This document shows, piece after piece, positions 11,003 through 19,396 of a stretch of DNA of 64,000 bases. Origin of the DNA: Rhizocola hellebori (GTDB lineage Bacteria; Actinomycetota; Actinomycetes; Mycobacteriales; Micromonosporaceae); assembly GCF_016862955.1 (NCBI RefSeq), contig NZ_BONY01000016.1, positions 62,001 to 126,000 on the forward strand. Reading direction: 5' to 3'. The notes beneath the pieces are model-generated. The model was not told the DNA's origin and made no database searches. It worked only from the letters and a program-made list of their open reading frames with translations. Both the position numbers and the translations under genes were made by a program. Each line of letters opens with the position of its first letter. Positions within the stretch are counted from its first letter, which is position 1.

Positions 11003-11290
11003 CCACGCAGGCGGTGAACCGCGTGGCCGTGGTGGGCGAGTTTGCCCCGGGCCTCGGGTGACCACTTTGCGGTGGAACCGCGCGGCGGTGGTGGGTGAGT
11101 TTTCCTGGGCCTCGGGTGACCACTCTGCGGTGGAACCGCGCGGCGGTGGTGGGCGAGTTTTCCTGGGCCTCGGGTGACCACTCTGCGGTGGAACCGTGTG
11201 CCGTAGTGGCGAGTTTCCCGGGGCCTCGAGGTGACCCAGGCTGCGGTGAACCGCGTGGCCGTGGTGGGCGAGTTTGTGCCGATTTTGACC
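10941..11290. repeat. Tandem array of six units of about 58 bp, starting inside a gene
   Basis: Units begin at TGA(T/C)CA near 10941, 11000, 11059, 11117, 11175 and 11232, so the period shrinks from 59 to 57. A unit reads roughly TGACCACTCTGCGGTGGAAC, then CGCGCGGCGGTGGTGGGCGA, then GTTTTCCTGGGCCTCGGG. Copies 3 and 4 are near identical. Copy 1 is the diverged 3' coding end of the hydrolase gene, which suggests the array arose by slippage or duplication of that end. It fills the gap between the hydrolase and the antiporter genes. Confidence 0.85.
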
Positions 11291-11300
11291 GTTAAGGTCA
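11286..11300. promoter_or_regulatory. Inverted repeat before the antiporter gene
   Basis: TGACC-GTTAA-GGTCA forms a 15-base dyad 13 bases upstream of the antiporter GTG, just after the tandem array. It could be a small operator or part of the promoter. There is no further support. Confidence 0.4.
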
Positions 11301-11313
11301 ATACGCTCAGTGC

Positions 11314-13077
11314 GTGACCGGCGACCAGATTCTGATCGGGGTTGGGCTGACCCTGGTGCTCGCGGTCGGCTCGCAGATCCTGGCGAGCCGGCTGCGCATA
11401 CCCGCGCTCATCGTGCTGCTCCCGGCGGGATTCCTGGCCGGGGCGCTGACCGACACCATCCACCCGGATCTGTTGCTGGGCGCGGCATTCCAGCCGCTGG
11501 TGTCGCTTGCGGTGGCGGTCATCCTCTACGACGCCGGTCTCACGCTGGAGCTGCGCCGGCTCAAGGGCCACCTTCGCCATGTGGTGATCCGCCTGATCGC
11601 CTACGGGATCCCCATCACGCTCGTGTTGGCCGCGGCCGGCGCGGCTGTCCTGTTGGGGATGTCCAAACCGGCCGCGCTGATGCTCGGGACCATCCTTGTG
11701 GTGTCCGGGCCTACCGTGGTCGGCCCGCTGCTCAATTTCGTCCGGCCCGCCGAACACCTGCAGCGGATCCTCATCTGGGAGGGCACGCTGATCGACCCGG
11801 TGGGCGTCATCCTCGGCACGGTTGTGCTCGGCGGCATCGTGGCCACCCACGACGGGGCGAGCTTCCACGGCCTGGGCCAGTTTCTGCTCAGCCTGGCCGT
11901 GGGCGTGATCGGCGGCGCGATCGGCACCGTCGTGCTCTGGTTTCTGCTGCGCAAGCTTGAGCTCAACGAGGTGCTCGGCACCTCGGCCCAGCTGGCGACC
12001 GTCATCGGCGTGGCAGCGGCCTGCAATGTGGTGCGCGACGACACCGGGCTGACCGCGGCGATCGTCATCGGGCTGGCCGTGGCCAACCTGCCCCGCTTCG
12101 ACATCCCGGCACGGCGGCCGTTCTTGGAGACCACGGTGCAGCTGATCCTCGGCGTGCTGTTCATATCGATCTCGGCGACCATCACCCCGGAGTCGTTGCG
12201 CCATCTGGTTTTGCCCACTCTTGGCTTGGTGGCCCTGCTGGTGCTCGTCGCCCGGCCGCTGATCGCCTTCTTGGCATCGATCGGTACCGACCTCAGTCGG
12301 GGTGAGCGGCTCTTCGTCGGCTGGATGGCGCCGCGCGGGATCGTCGCCGCCGTCACCGCTTCCACGTTCTCGGCCACGCTGGCCGCCGCCGGGATCGGTG
12401 GCGCGGAAAAGATCCTGCCGGCCACCTTCCTCGTCATCGTGGCAACCGTGACCATCTACGGCCTGACCGCCGCCCCGATGGCGAAGCGGCTGGGCGTCAC
12501 CCGCCCGGCCCGTACCCGCCCACTGCTCATCGGCGGCGACCCCTGGGTGCTCGATCTGGGCCGCCTGCTTCAGGCCCGCGGACTGGAAGTGTTGATGTGG
12601 GCCGGATCGGACCAGCAGCGCGAGCAGATCGAGGCGGCCGGCCTGGAGCTGGCCCCCGGCGAGGTGGTCGCGGCGGCCACCGGCGAAGGGGTGCAGATCG
12701 AGGGCGTGACCGCGGTGCTGCTGCTGACCAACGAGGACGACTTCAACTCGCTGGCCGCGGTCATGATGCACGACGGCGTGGACGGCCCGGTCTACCGCCT
12801 GGCGCCGCCGCATCCCCGCCACGGGGTGGTGGCGCCCTACCTCGGAGGCGAAATCCTTTTCGGGCCAGAGCTTTCCGGCGCTGCCATCGCGCAGCGCTAC
12901 TCCGCCGGCAGCCGGATCTTCACCCGCCAGGCCAGCGGCCCCGCGCCGGCGCTGGTCGGACACGACGTCCTCTTCGTCATCCGCGCCGACGGCCAGCTGA
13001 TCCCCGTGACTCGTACTGCGGAGCCCGACGCCAGGCCCGGCGACGATCTCATCCTGCTCGGGCCGGCTGGCGCTTAG
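11314..13077 (+). CDS. Cation/proton antiporter (CPA1/NhaP type) with C-terminal RCK-like region
   Basis: An inner-membrane antiporter exchanging Na+ or K+ for protons. Residues 1-395 hold about twelve hydrophobic helices, with the core segments LPAGFLAGALTD, VSGPTVVGPLLNFVRP and WMAPRGIVAAVTASTFS typical of CPA1 proteins. The last 190 residues resemble TrkA-N plus TrkA-C (RCK) cytoplasmic domains, but the N part reads LIGGDPWVLDLGRLL and lacks a clean GxGxxG, so nucleotide gating may differ. The GTG start follows the tandem array. Its 3' end overlaps by 4 bases the convergent small membrane gene. Confidence 0.9.
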   Translation: MTGDQILIGVGLTLVLAVGSQILASRLRIPALIVLLPAGFLAGALTDTIHPDLLLGAAFQPLVSLAVAVILYDAGLTLELRRLKGHLRHVVIRLIAYGIPITLVLAAAGAAVLLGMSKPAALMLGTILVVSGPTVVGPLLNFVRPAEHLQRILIWEGTLIDPVGVILGTVVLGGIVATHDGASFHGLGQFLLSLAVGVIGGAIGTVVLWFLLRKLELNEVLGTSAQLATVIGVAAACNVVRDDTGLTAAIVIGLAVANLPRFDIPARRPFLETTVQLILGVLFISISATITPESLRHLVLPTLGLVALLVLVARPLIAFLASIGTDLSRGERLFVGWMAPRGIVAAVTASTFSATLAAAGIGGAEKILPATFLVIVATVTIYGLTAAPMAKRLGVTRPARTRPLLIGGDPWVLDLGRLLQARGLEVLMWAGSDQQREQIEAAGLELAPGEVVAAATGEGVQIEGVTAVLLLTNEDDFNSLAAVMMHDGVDGPVYRLAPPHPRHGVVAPYLGGEILFGPELSGAAIAQRYSAGSRIFTRQASGPAPALVGHDVLFVIRADGQLIPVTRTAEPDARPGDDLILLGPAGA

Positions 13078-13364
13078 GCGACCACGGTGGTGCGGCGGCC
13101 GCGGCGGAAGGCGCCCGAACCCCAGTGGGCGATGTCCAGCAGGGCACAGAGGCCGACCCAGAACCACTCCCAGCCGTCCAGCGGCCCACCGGTCACCCAC
13201 AGCAGCACGTACATCAGGGTGGCGAAGGGCAGGAAGAGGAACCCGAGTATTGGCCACAGCCAGCTGCTGAAGGCCGCGTCCATGAGGTTGGGCCGCAGGA
13301 TCCAGAAGATGATGAGCGCGAGCCGGGGAAACAGGCCCGCAAACAAAATGAACAAGCAGCCCAT
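13074..13364 (-). CDS. Small hydrophobic membrane protein
   Basis: A 96-residue protein with three or so membrane helices (MGCLFILFAGLFPRLALIIFW, WPILGFLFLPFATLMYVLLW, WEWFWVGLCALLDIAHWG) and a basic C-terminus. No function is recognised; proteins of this kind are common in actinomycetes. The ATG at 13364 is chosen over an upstream in-frame GTG (13373) because GAGAGG sits 8 bases before it. It is convergent with the antiporter gene and overlaps it by 4 bases. Confidence 0.7.
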   Translation of the reverse strand: MGCLFILFAGLFPRLALIIFWILRPNLMDAAFSSWLWPILGFLFLPFATLMYVLLWVTGGPLDGWEWFWVGLCALLDIAHWGSGAFRRGRRTTVVA

Positions 13365-13432
13365 TATGGTCACCTCTCAACAAATAGGTCACCTCAGGCT
13401 AGACAGGGATCACCGGTCGCGCTGGCGTTTGG

Positions 13433-13455
13433 TCGTATATATGATGTGTATACGA
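13433..13455. promoter_or_regulatory. Inverted repeat in the vapBC promoter
   Basis: TCGTATA (13433-13439) and TATACGA (13449-13455) form perfect 7-base arms around a 9-base AT-rich spacer, 15 bases before vapB. Toxin-antitoxin operons are usually repressed by the antitoxin-toxin complex at such palindromes, so this is probably the autoregulatory operator and -10 region. Confidence 0.65.
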
Positions 13456-13470
13456 TCCAAGGGGGGCCGC

Positions 13471-13680
13471 ATGAAGACAGTCATTGATCTGGATCCGGAA
13501 CTGACCGATGCCGCCGCGAAAGTGCTAGGCACACACACCAAGAAAGATACCGTGCACGCTGCGCTGAGGGCCGCGATCGCGGAGGCGGAGCGCAAGGAAG
13601 AGCGGCGACGCAGGCTGATCAACAGCGCGGGTGGGCCTGACCTGGGTGACGAGAAGGTGATGTCGGGCGCCTGGAAGTGA
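13471..13680 (+). CDS. vapB: VapB-type antitoxin
   Basis: A 69-residue antitoxin that should bind and neutralise the adjacent VapC ribonuclease and repress the operon. Its N-terminus MKTVIDLDPELTDAAAKVLG is the ribbon-helix-helix form seen in actinobacterial VapB proteins. The acidic and basic helical middle and the C-terminal tail (GGPDLGDEKVMSGAWK) would wrap the toxin. It begins with ATG after a GGGGGG ribosome site and overlaps vapC by 4 bases, so the two are translationally coupled. Confidence 0.85.
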   Translation: MKTVIDLDPELTDAAAKVLGTHTKKDTVHAALRAAIAEAERKEERRRRLINSAGGPDLGDEKVMSGAWK

Positions 13681-14099
13681 GCACCCTGTACCTGCTGGAC
13701 AAGAGCGCGCTGGCACGGGTGGCACAGCACCTTTCCGTACAGGCCGCGCTGGCCGATCTCGACGACACCGGCGTCCTCGCGACAAGCCCGATTGTGGAGC
13801 TCGAAATCGGTTACTCCGCAAGAAATCTCGCCGAGTTCGACTCGGTGGACGCCGACCGTCGCGCGCTGTTCCAGGAGCTGCCCCTCACCCGGGTGATCAC
13901 CGATCGGGCCCGCCAGGTGCAGCGCGAGCTGGTGCGCAACGGCAAGCATCGGGGGCCGGGTGTGCCGGATCTGCTGATCGCCGCCACGGCTGAAGTCCAT
14001 GGCGCGGTGGTGGTCCACTATGACCGCGACTACGACGTGATCGCCGAGCTCACAGGTCAGCCCACGAGGTGGATCGTGCCCGCGGGTTCGGTGCCTTAG
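13677..14099 (+). CDS. vapC: VapC-type PIN-domain ribonuclease toxin
   Basis: A PIN-domain endoribonuclease of 140 residues that probably cleaves tRNA or rRNA when freed from VapB. The acidic metal-binding residues are all visible: Asp8 in LLDKSAL, Glu41/Glu43 in VELEIGYSA, Asp98 in PDLLIAA and the Asp116/118/120 cluster in HYDRDYD. The toxin therefore looks active. It starts with the GTG that overlaps the vapB stop. The 3' end overlaps the convergent methyltransferase gene by 4 bases. Confidence 0.9.
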   Translation: MSTLYLLDKSALARVAQHLSVQAALADLDDTGVLATSPIVELEIGYSARNLAEFDSVDADRRALFQELPLTRVITDRARQVQRELVRNGKHRGPGVPDLLIAATAEVHGAVVVHYDRDYDVIAELTGQPTRWIVPAGSVP

Positions 14100-14902
14100 C
14101 TCTTCACGCTGCAGAAGATGGCGGTACCCGGGAAGAGGCGGCCGCGAAGGGGGGACCACTGGCCCCAGGTTTGGTCGTGTCCAGGCGGCCACTCGGGTTC
14201 GACCAGATCGACGAGGGTGAACCCGGCGGCGATCAGTTCGCGCAGCCGGTCGCCGAGGGTGCGGTGGTGCTCGACGTAGGTGGCCGCTCCGGTCTCGTCG
14301 TACTCGACGTAGGGACGCCGATCGAAGTACGAGTGCACGGCCACCAGGCCGTGCTCGGTCGGATCATCGAGGAAGATCCAGCGCATCGGATGGGTGACCG
14401 AGAAGACCCAGCGCCCGCCCGGCTTGAGCACGCGGTGCACCTCGCGCATGACGCGCGCCGAGTCCTCGATGAAGGGAACGGCGCCGAAAGCGGTGCAGAC
14501 GATGTCGAACTGTTCGGTGCCGAACGGAAGGTTCGCGGCATCGGCTTGGACGAGCGTAAGCGGTACCCCGGAAGAGAGATTTTGATCTTTGGCGTGGCGC
14601 AACATGCCACCAGACAGATCCAAGGAGATCACTTTAGCGCCCTGTGTCATGAGCCATCTGCCTGCGGCGGCAGCCCCGCAGCCCAGTTCCAGAATGCGCT
14701 TACCGCGAACATCGCCGAGCAGGTTGGCATCGGCCTCGCGCAGGCGCTCGGGGCACCAGACGAAGTCGACCTCACCCAGAAAGTCACCGTGTTCTGCCTG
14801 GTAGTTGTCGGCGTCAAGGTCCCACCAGGAGCGGGAGGCGCGCAGATTCTCGTGCGAACCGACCTCTCTGCGGGTTGCGCCAGGCTCCCCAGTGATCTCC
14901 AC
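14096..14902 (-). CDS. Class I SAM-dependent methyltransferase
   Basis: A small-molecule methyltransferase of about 268 residues. It carries the Rossmann SAM motif ILELGCGAAAAGRWL, the acidic loop VISLDLSGGML, and the HRVLKPGGRWVFSVTHPMRW segment of Methyltransf_11 proteins. The N-terminal RASRSWWDLDADNYQAEHGDF is typical of an actinomycete group of unknown substrate. GTG at 14902 is taken as the start because conservation begins there; an in-frame start at 14974 would add 24 unlikely residues. No strong ribosome site separates these choices. It is divergent from rpsA. Confidence 0.85.
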   Translation of the reverse strand: MEITGEPGATRREVGSHENLRASRSWWDLDADNYQAEHGDFLGEVDFVWCPERLREADANLLGDVRGKRILELGCGAAAAGRWLMTQGAKVISLDLSGGMLRHAKDQNLSSGVPLTLVQADAANLPFGTEQFDIVCTAFGAVPFIEDSARVMREVHRVLKPGGRWVFSVTHPMRWIFLDDPTEHGLVAVHSYFDRRPYVEYDETGAATYVEHHRTLGDRLRELIAAGFTLVDLVEPEWPPGHDQTWGQWSPLRGRLFPGTAIFCSVKS

Positions 14903-15096
14903 CCGCCGAGGATATGGGCGGTTGGAGAGGTGCGTCACCACAGGGGTGGGGTTGCGCCATGTGGTAATAGGCACGGTAAGCTGTTCGAGGCGTTCGTATG
15001 TTTAGCGGTTCTCGGCAGGGAGCAGATCCGTCAGTAGGCAAACGGACGCGCGCCCAGGAGTCAATGCGACACCATTCAACCGGAGCAACAGTCCAC

Positions 15097-16581
15097 ATGA
15101 CGAGCAGCATCGAGGCCACCTCGAGCGCCACCAAGGTTACCGTCGACGATCTCGGCTCAGAGGAAGCATTCCTCGCCGCCATCGACGAAACCATCAAGTA
15201 CTTCAATGACGGCGACATTGTCGAAGGCACCGTCGTCAAGGTCGATCGGGACGAGGTCCTGCTCGACATCGGCTACAAGACCGAGGGGGTTATCCCTTCT
15301 CGTGAGTTGTCGATCAAGCATGACGTGGACCCAGCTGAGGTTGTCACAGTCGGTGATCACATCGAGGCCCTGGTTCTCCAGAAGGAGGACAAAGAAGGGC
15401 GCCTGATCCTCTCCAAGAAGCGCGCGCAGTACGAGCGCGCTTGGGGCACCATCGAGAAGATCAAGGAAGACGACGGCGTCGTCCGCGGTTCGGTCATCGA
15501 GGTCGTCAAGGGTGGTCTCATCCTCGACATCGGTTTGCGGGGCTTCCTGCCGGCCTCCCTGGTGGAGATGCGCCGCGTGCGCGATCTTCAGCCCTACGTG
15601 GGCCGCGAGCTTGAGGCGAAGATCATCGAGCTGGACAAGAACCGCAACAACGTGGTTCTGTCCCGCCGGGCCTACCTTGAGCAGACGCAGTCCGAGGTGC
15701 GCACCGAGTTCCTGCACAAGCTGCAGAAGGGCCAGGTTCGCAAGGGCGTCGTGTCCTCCATCGTCAACTTCGGTGCGTTCGTGGACCTCGGCGGTGTCGA
15801 CGGTCTGGTGCACGTCTCGGAGCTGTCCTGGAAGCACATCGATCACCCGTCCGAGGTTGTCGAGGTCGGCACCGAGGTCGAGGTCGAGGTGCTCGACGTC
15901 GATCTCGACCGCGAGCGCGTCTCGCTGTCGCTGAAGGCGACCCAGGAAGACCCGTGGCGTCAGTTCGCCCGCACCCACGCGATCACCCAGATCGTGCCGG
16001 GCAAGGTCACCAAGCTGGTTCCGTTCGGCGCGTTCGTTCGCGTGGAGGACGGCATCGAGGGCCTGGTGCACATCTCCGAGCTGGCCGAGCGCCACGTGGA
16101 GATCCCGGAGCAGGTCGTGCAGGTCGGCTCGGACGTGATGGTCAAGGTCATCGACATCGACCTGGAGCGCCGTCGCATCTCGCTGTCGCTCAAGCAGGCC
16201 AACGAGGGCTTCGTCGAGGGTGAAGAGCACTTCGACCCGACCCTCTACGGCATGGCTGCGACTTACGACAACGAGGGCAACTACATCTACCCCGAGGGCT
16301 TCGACCCGGAGACCGGCGAGTGGCTCGAGGGTTACGACAAGCAGCGCGAGCTGTGGGAGTCGCAGTACGCGGCTGCCCGCGAGCGCTGGGAGGCGCACAC
16401 CAAGCAGGTGCAGACCTCGCGCGCGGCCGACGCTGTCGCCGCGGCGGAGGCTCCGGCCACCGGCAACGTGTCCACCTCGACCCCGGCCCCGGCCAAGGCG
16501 GCGGAGGAGCCCAGCGGCACCCTCGCCACCGATGAGGCTCTCGCGGCTCTGCGTGAGAAGCTCGCCGGCGGCGGTAACTAG
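15097..16581 (+). CDS. rpsA: 30S ribosomal protein S1
   Basis: Binds mRNA on the small ribosomal subunit and helps initiate translation. The 494 residues hold four S1 OB-fold repeats (about 35-105, 120-190, 205-275 and 290-360), such as GDIVEGTVVKVDRDEVLLDIGYKTEG and GQVRKGVVSSIVNFGAFVDLGGVDGLVH, followed by an acidic and Ala/Pro-rich tail. The ATG at 15097 gives the usual MTSSIEATSSATKVTVDDLGS; open frame upstream has no S1 homology. The gene ends at a strong hairpin terminator. Confidence 0.97.
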   Translation: MTSSIEATSSATKVTVDDLGSEEAFLAAIDETIKYFNDGDIVEGTVVKVDRDEVLLDIGYKTEGVIPSRELSIKHDVDPAEVVTVGDHIEALVLQKEDKEGRLILSKKRAQYERAWGTIEKIKEDDGVVRGSVIEVVKGGLILDIGLRGFLPASLVEMRRVRDLQPYVGRELEAKIIELDKNRNNVVLSRRAYLEQTQSEVRTEFLHKLQKGQVRKGVVSSIVNFGAFVDLGGVDGLVHVSELSWKHIDHPSEVVEVGTEVEVEVLDVDLDRERVSLSLKATQEDPWRQFARTHAITQIVPGKVTKLVPFGAFVRVEDGIEGLVHISELAERHVEIPEQVVQVGSDVMVKVIDIDLERRRISLSLKQANEGFVEGEEHFDPTLYGMAATYDNEGNYIYPEGFDPETGEWLEGYDKQRELWESQYAAARERWEAHTKQVQTSRAADAVAAAEAPATGNVSTSTPAPAKAAEEPSGTLATDEALAALREKLAGGGN

Positions 16582-16591
16582 CAGCACAGAC

Positions 16592-16624
16592 AAAAGGGCC
16601 GCGGCGCGATGCCGCGGCCCTTTT
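16592..16624. terminator. Rho-independent, bidirectional terminator of rpsA
   Basis: AAAAGGGCCGCGGC (16592-16605) pairs perfectly with GCCGCGGCCCTTTT (16611-16624) around a 5-base loop, giving a 14-bp stem with A and T tracts on both sides. It lies between rpsA and the convergent small membrane gene and can stop transcription from both. Confidence 0.92.
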
Positions 16625-16631
16625 GCGTTGC

Positions 16632-16910
16632 TCAGAACATGCCCAGCACGATGGCCGCTCCCTCGGCGGCCTGATATCCACTTAGGACAAGCAGGACAAA
16701 GGCTGTCGCAGCGGCCAAGGCGAGAGCGATCTGCGACCCAGCTATACGCCGCGCGGTTCGTTTGAGGTGGCGCGCTTTTGAACGGCGCGGGCGCGTGTTG
16801 TCGATGGTCCGTGAGCGGTAAGGAACCGTGCCCGGGGTGCCTGCCCCATGGCGGGGGCCGCGACGCCGGTGGGAGATGACGAGGTTGAGCTGTTCCACGC
16901 CGCGAACCAT
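16632..16910 (-). CDS. Possible small single-pass membrane protein
   Basis: A 92-residue frame with a basic N-terminal half (RRRGPRHG, RPRRSKARHLKRTARR) and one hydrophobic segment (IALALAAATAFVLLVLSGYQ) near the C-terminus. The stop is 8 bases from the bidirectional rpsA terminator, which supports a real transcript on this strand. No homology is recognised and no ribosome site precedes the ATG, so the start is uncertain; GTG four codons in is an alternative. Confidence 0.45.
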   Translation of the reverse strand: MVRGVEQLNLVISHRRRGPRHGAGTPGTVPYRSRTIDNTRPRRSKARHLKRTARRIAGSQIALALAAATAFVLLVLSGYQAAEGAAIVLGMF

Positions 16911-17008
16911 ATGGGCTGTTTTAGGCCTTTCGTGCTAGGCGCGCCGACTCCTGCCCCTGCTAAGTTGAAGGCCGTTCGAGTGATCAGATCCCGCCCGGTG
17001 GTGATTTC

Positions 17009-17269
17009 ATGCTAGACCGAGTAGTTGCCGCTCTCGCTGAGGTGCTAGTGGCGATCGAAATGGGTTCCGACGACGAGATCGATCCAGACTTCGCCGACGC
17101 AATTCAATTCGAAGTGGTCAATAGGTTCGATGCCCTCTCCGACGAGGAACGGCTGCGCCTCACCGAGATCTTCGAGGGGCTCGCCAAGGCTGAGCCCTCA
17201 GATGAGCGTCGTGCGGTGCTTTCCGAGCTGCCGCAGGCCTACGGACTGCTGGACGAGGAACATGGCTGA
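17009..17269 (+). CDS. Small acidic hypothetical protein upstream of coaE
   Basis: An 86-residue acidic helical protein (VVAALAEVLVAIEMGSDDEIDPDFADAIQ, then FDALSDEERLRLTEIFEGLAKAEP). No domain is recognised. It starts at ATG after a GGTGGTGA sequence, and its stop overlaps the coaE start by 8 bases (17262-17269), which indicates co-translation with coaE. Codon composition matches neighbouring genes, so it is probably real. Confidence 0.65.
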   Translation: MLDRVVAALAEVLVAIEMGSDDEIDPDFADAIQFEVVNRFDALSDEERLRLTEIFEGLAKAEPSDERRAVLSELPQAYGLLDEEHG

Positions 17270-17864
17270 GCCCTATAGCTGGGTCGGGCTGACCGGAGGC
17301 ATCGGCTCGGGCAAAAGCTCGGTCGCCAAACGCCTTGCCGAGCTCGGCGCGGTCATTCTCGACTCCGACCTGATGGCCCGAGAGGTGGTCGCCGCGGGCA
17401 CCCCCGGCTTCGATGAGGTCGTGGCCGCCTTCGGCCCTTCCATCGTCGGGGCCAACGGTGAGCTCGATCGCGCGGAGCTGGGGCGGCGCGTCTTCGGCGA
17501 CCAAGCCGCCCGCCGCCGGCTGGAAGGCATCATCCATCCGCGGGTGCGCGAAGAGCTCGTGGCACGGGCGGCGGCAGTGCCACCGGGAACCTTGGTGGTC
17601 AACGATGTGCCGCTGCTCGTCGAGGCGGGGCTCAAAGACCAGTACCAGGCGGTGATCGTGGTCTTCGCCAGCGTGGAGTTGCGGGTCGCCCGCCTGGTGA
17701 CCGCGCGCGGGATGAGCGAAGCCGAGGCGCGGTCGAGGATCGCGGCCCAGGCCACCGATGAAGAGCGCCATGCCGTCGCCGACTTCGAAATCGTCAACGA
17801 GGGCACGCTGGAAGAGCTCTATGCACAGGTCGACGCGATCTGGGAACAGCTGAAGGTCAGCTGA
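17262..17864 (+). CDS. coaE: Dephospho-CoA kinase
   Basis: Catalyses the last step of coenzyme A synthesis, phosphorylating the ribose 3'-OH of dephospho-CoA. The P-loop GLTGGIGSGKSSVAKRL is at the N-terminus, followed by the conserved DSDLMAREVV and the LVVNDVPLLVEAGL segment. The 200 residues fit a single-domain bacterial CoaE; the C-terminal GrpB-like extension found in mycobacterial enzymes is absent. ATG at 17262 follows GAGGAA. The 3' end overlaps the convergent lipoprotein gene by 8 bases. Confidence 0.96.
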   Translation: MAEPYSWVGLTGGIGSGKSSVAKRLAELGAVILDSDLMAREVVAAGTPGFDEVVAAFGPSIVGANGELDRAELGRRVFGDQAARRRLEGIIHPRVREELVARAAAVPPGTLVVNDVPLLVEAGLKDQYQAVIVVFASVELRVARLVTARGMSEAEARSRIAAQATDEERHAVADFEIVNEGTLEELYAQVDAIWEQLKVS

Positions 17865-19317
17865 CCGACGACGGCAGGCTGGGCAGCTTGACCCCGAGCT
17901 CCAGGTCGAGCTGGGCGAAGCCGCCCGTCGCGATGCGGATTTCCAGTCGCCGCAACACTCCTGAGTTGTCCACCCAGTACCGCAGGCGTGCCTGCCCCGG
18001 TGCGGTGAGCTGCTGCTCGACCACGCCCGGCAGCTCGAAAACCCCGACCGGAACGCCGTTGAGGACGTCGACGCGCAGCCGCCGCGCCCCGGCTTTGATC
18101 CGTTTCGCGTCGTCGAGCTGGTTGGCGCCCATGGAAAGTGCTTCGTAGACAAGCATGTCGAGCTCGGTCAGCTCGGGCGTGCCGCTCAGCTCGCTCCACG
18201 CCACCTTCTCCCAGCCGCCCTTGGGGGCTGGCAGAGTGGGGGTGTCCGGCGCTCTCGAGCCGTGCTTGCGGATGGCGACCGCGGTTCGGCTGGCATGGAG
18301 CAGGACGTCGTAGGTGGGATCGTCCACGTCCTGTACGGAAAGATAGATCAGGCCCCGTTGCCAATCGAGCCAGCCGCGGGCCTTACGCAAGGCGCCCTTC
18401 GCCACCGGAAGGGTGACCGCGACAGATGCCGTGTTGGCCCGGTAGTTGCGCTGGCGCAGCGCGGAAAGCAGCGTCGCCTCCGGGTCGCTCACCTCGCGGG
18501 GCGAGATGTCCCGGCCGCCGAGCGCATCGATGACGGTGAAGTCCGGCTTGTCCTCGCGCACAAAGTCGATCGTCGTGGGCATGCCTTCGGCGAGAACGGC
18601 TTCCACCCGGCGCATGCGGCCGTTGGCGTCCAGCCAGTAGCCGACCGCCCCGCCATGGGCGTCGAGGTCGGCGGGATCCAGCGGCTTGGCCGGGCTGGCG
18701 CTCGGATCGGGGCTCGGATCCGGGCTCGGGCTGGGGCTGGGGGTGCCGGCCAGCTCCGACTCGGGCATCAGCGCCGGTCCCAGCAACACATCGACGTCGG
18801 TGCCCTGCGCGCTGTCCTTCCTGATCCACTGATTCTTCAAGGGGCTCAACAGATCTGTCCGGTCCGGCTGATCCCGGGCCACCAGGAACAGGAAGGCCAG
18901 CAGATTGTCCAAAGGCGCCTTCTGGTCGCCGGAAAGCGCGATCGGCTTCACCCGCCACCCATCGGCCGGCGGCTGCAGTGGCGGCGGTCCGCTGATCGGC
19001 GCTTTCGGGTCACCCGGACGCAGCGCCACCACGCCGGGCTTGGCTTGCACCAGAACGCTGGACCCGGCCGCGTAGGCGGACAGGTAGATCACCGCGCGCT
19101 GCCAGTCGACCCAGCCGCTGACCGAGGTCTGCTTGCCGGGTGCGCCGATGGTGCCGGTGATGCCGGTCCTGCCGTCGCTGTAGTTGTGCATCCGCATCGA
19201 AGCGAGGCGATTGAGCTCGGCCTTGGTCAACGGCCTTGTGCCGTCGGATTTGGTGGCCGTGCACGCCGCGATGGAAGTCACCAGGGCAGCCGCGAGAACC
19301 AGTCTGACTATCCGCAC
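17857..19317 (-). CDS. Lipoprotein with duplicated domain
   Basis: An exported lipoprotein of about 486 residues. The GTG at 19317 gives a short signal sequence VRIVRLVLAAALVTSIAAC with a lipobox Cys near 19; the upstream frame extension has no coding character. Two related halves are visible, each with an LxWQR..IYLS core: GWVDWQRAVIYLSAY and GWLDWQRGLIYLSVQ, followed by VLVQAKPGVVALRPG and VLLHASRTAVAIRKHG. A Pro/Ser/Asp-rich linker (PSPSPSPDPSPDPS) separates them. Each half also ends in a YWLDANGRMRRVE or YWVDNSGVLRRLE segment, reminiscent of the LolA/LppX-like fold, but this is only a guess. Confidence 0.8.
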   Translation of the reverse strand: MRIVRLVLAAALVTSIAACTATKSDGTRPLTKAELNRLASMRMHNYSDGRTGITGTIGAPGKQTSVSGWVDWQRAVIYLSAYAAGSSVLVQAKPGVVALRPGDPKAPISGPPPLQPPADGWRVKPIALSGDQKAPLDNLLAFLFLVARDQPDRTDLLSPLKNQWIRKDSAQGTDVDVLLGPALMPESELAGTPSPSPSPDPSPDPSASPAKPLDPADLDAHGGAVGYWLDANGRMRRVEAVLAEGMPTTIDFVREDKPDFTVIDALGGRDISPREVSDPEATLLSALRQRNYRANTASVAVTLPVAKGALRKARGWLDWQRGLIYLSVQDVDDPTYDVLLHASRTAVAIRKHGSRAPDTPTLPAPKGGWEKVAWSELSGTPELTELDMLVYEALSMGANQLDDAKRIKAGARRLRVDVLNGVPVGVFELPGVVEQQLTAPGQARLRYWVDNSGVLRRLEIRIATGGFAQLDLELGVKLPSLPSSVS

Positions 19318-19396
19318 GCAGTTCCAACGCCTGCCCCCACGGTAGGTGACGTTCGCTCGCCCGGCCGTGGTCCTCCGGCCGGGCGAGCGTGACCGC

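Noticed and set aside
10960-13392. 810-codon minus-strand open frame across the antiporter gene
   Set aside because: Shadow frame of the antiporter gene with low-complexity Gln/Arg/His content and no domain.
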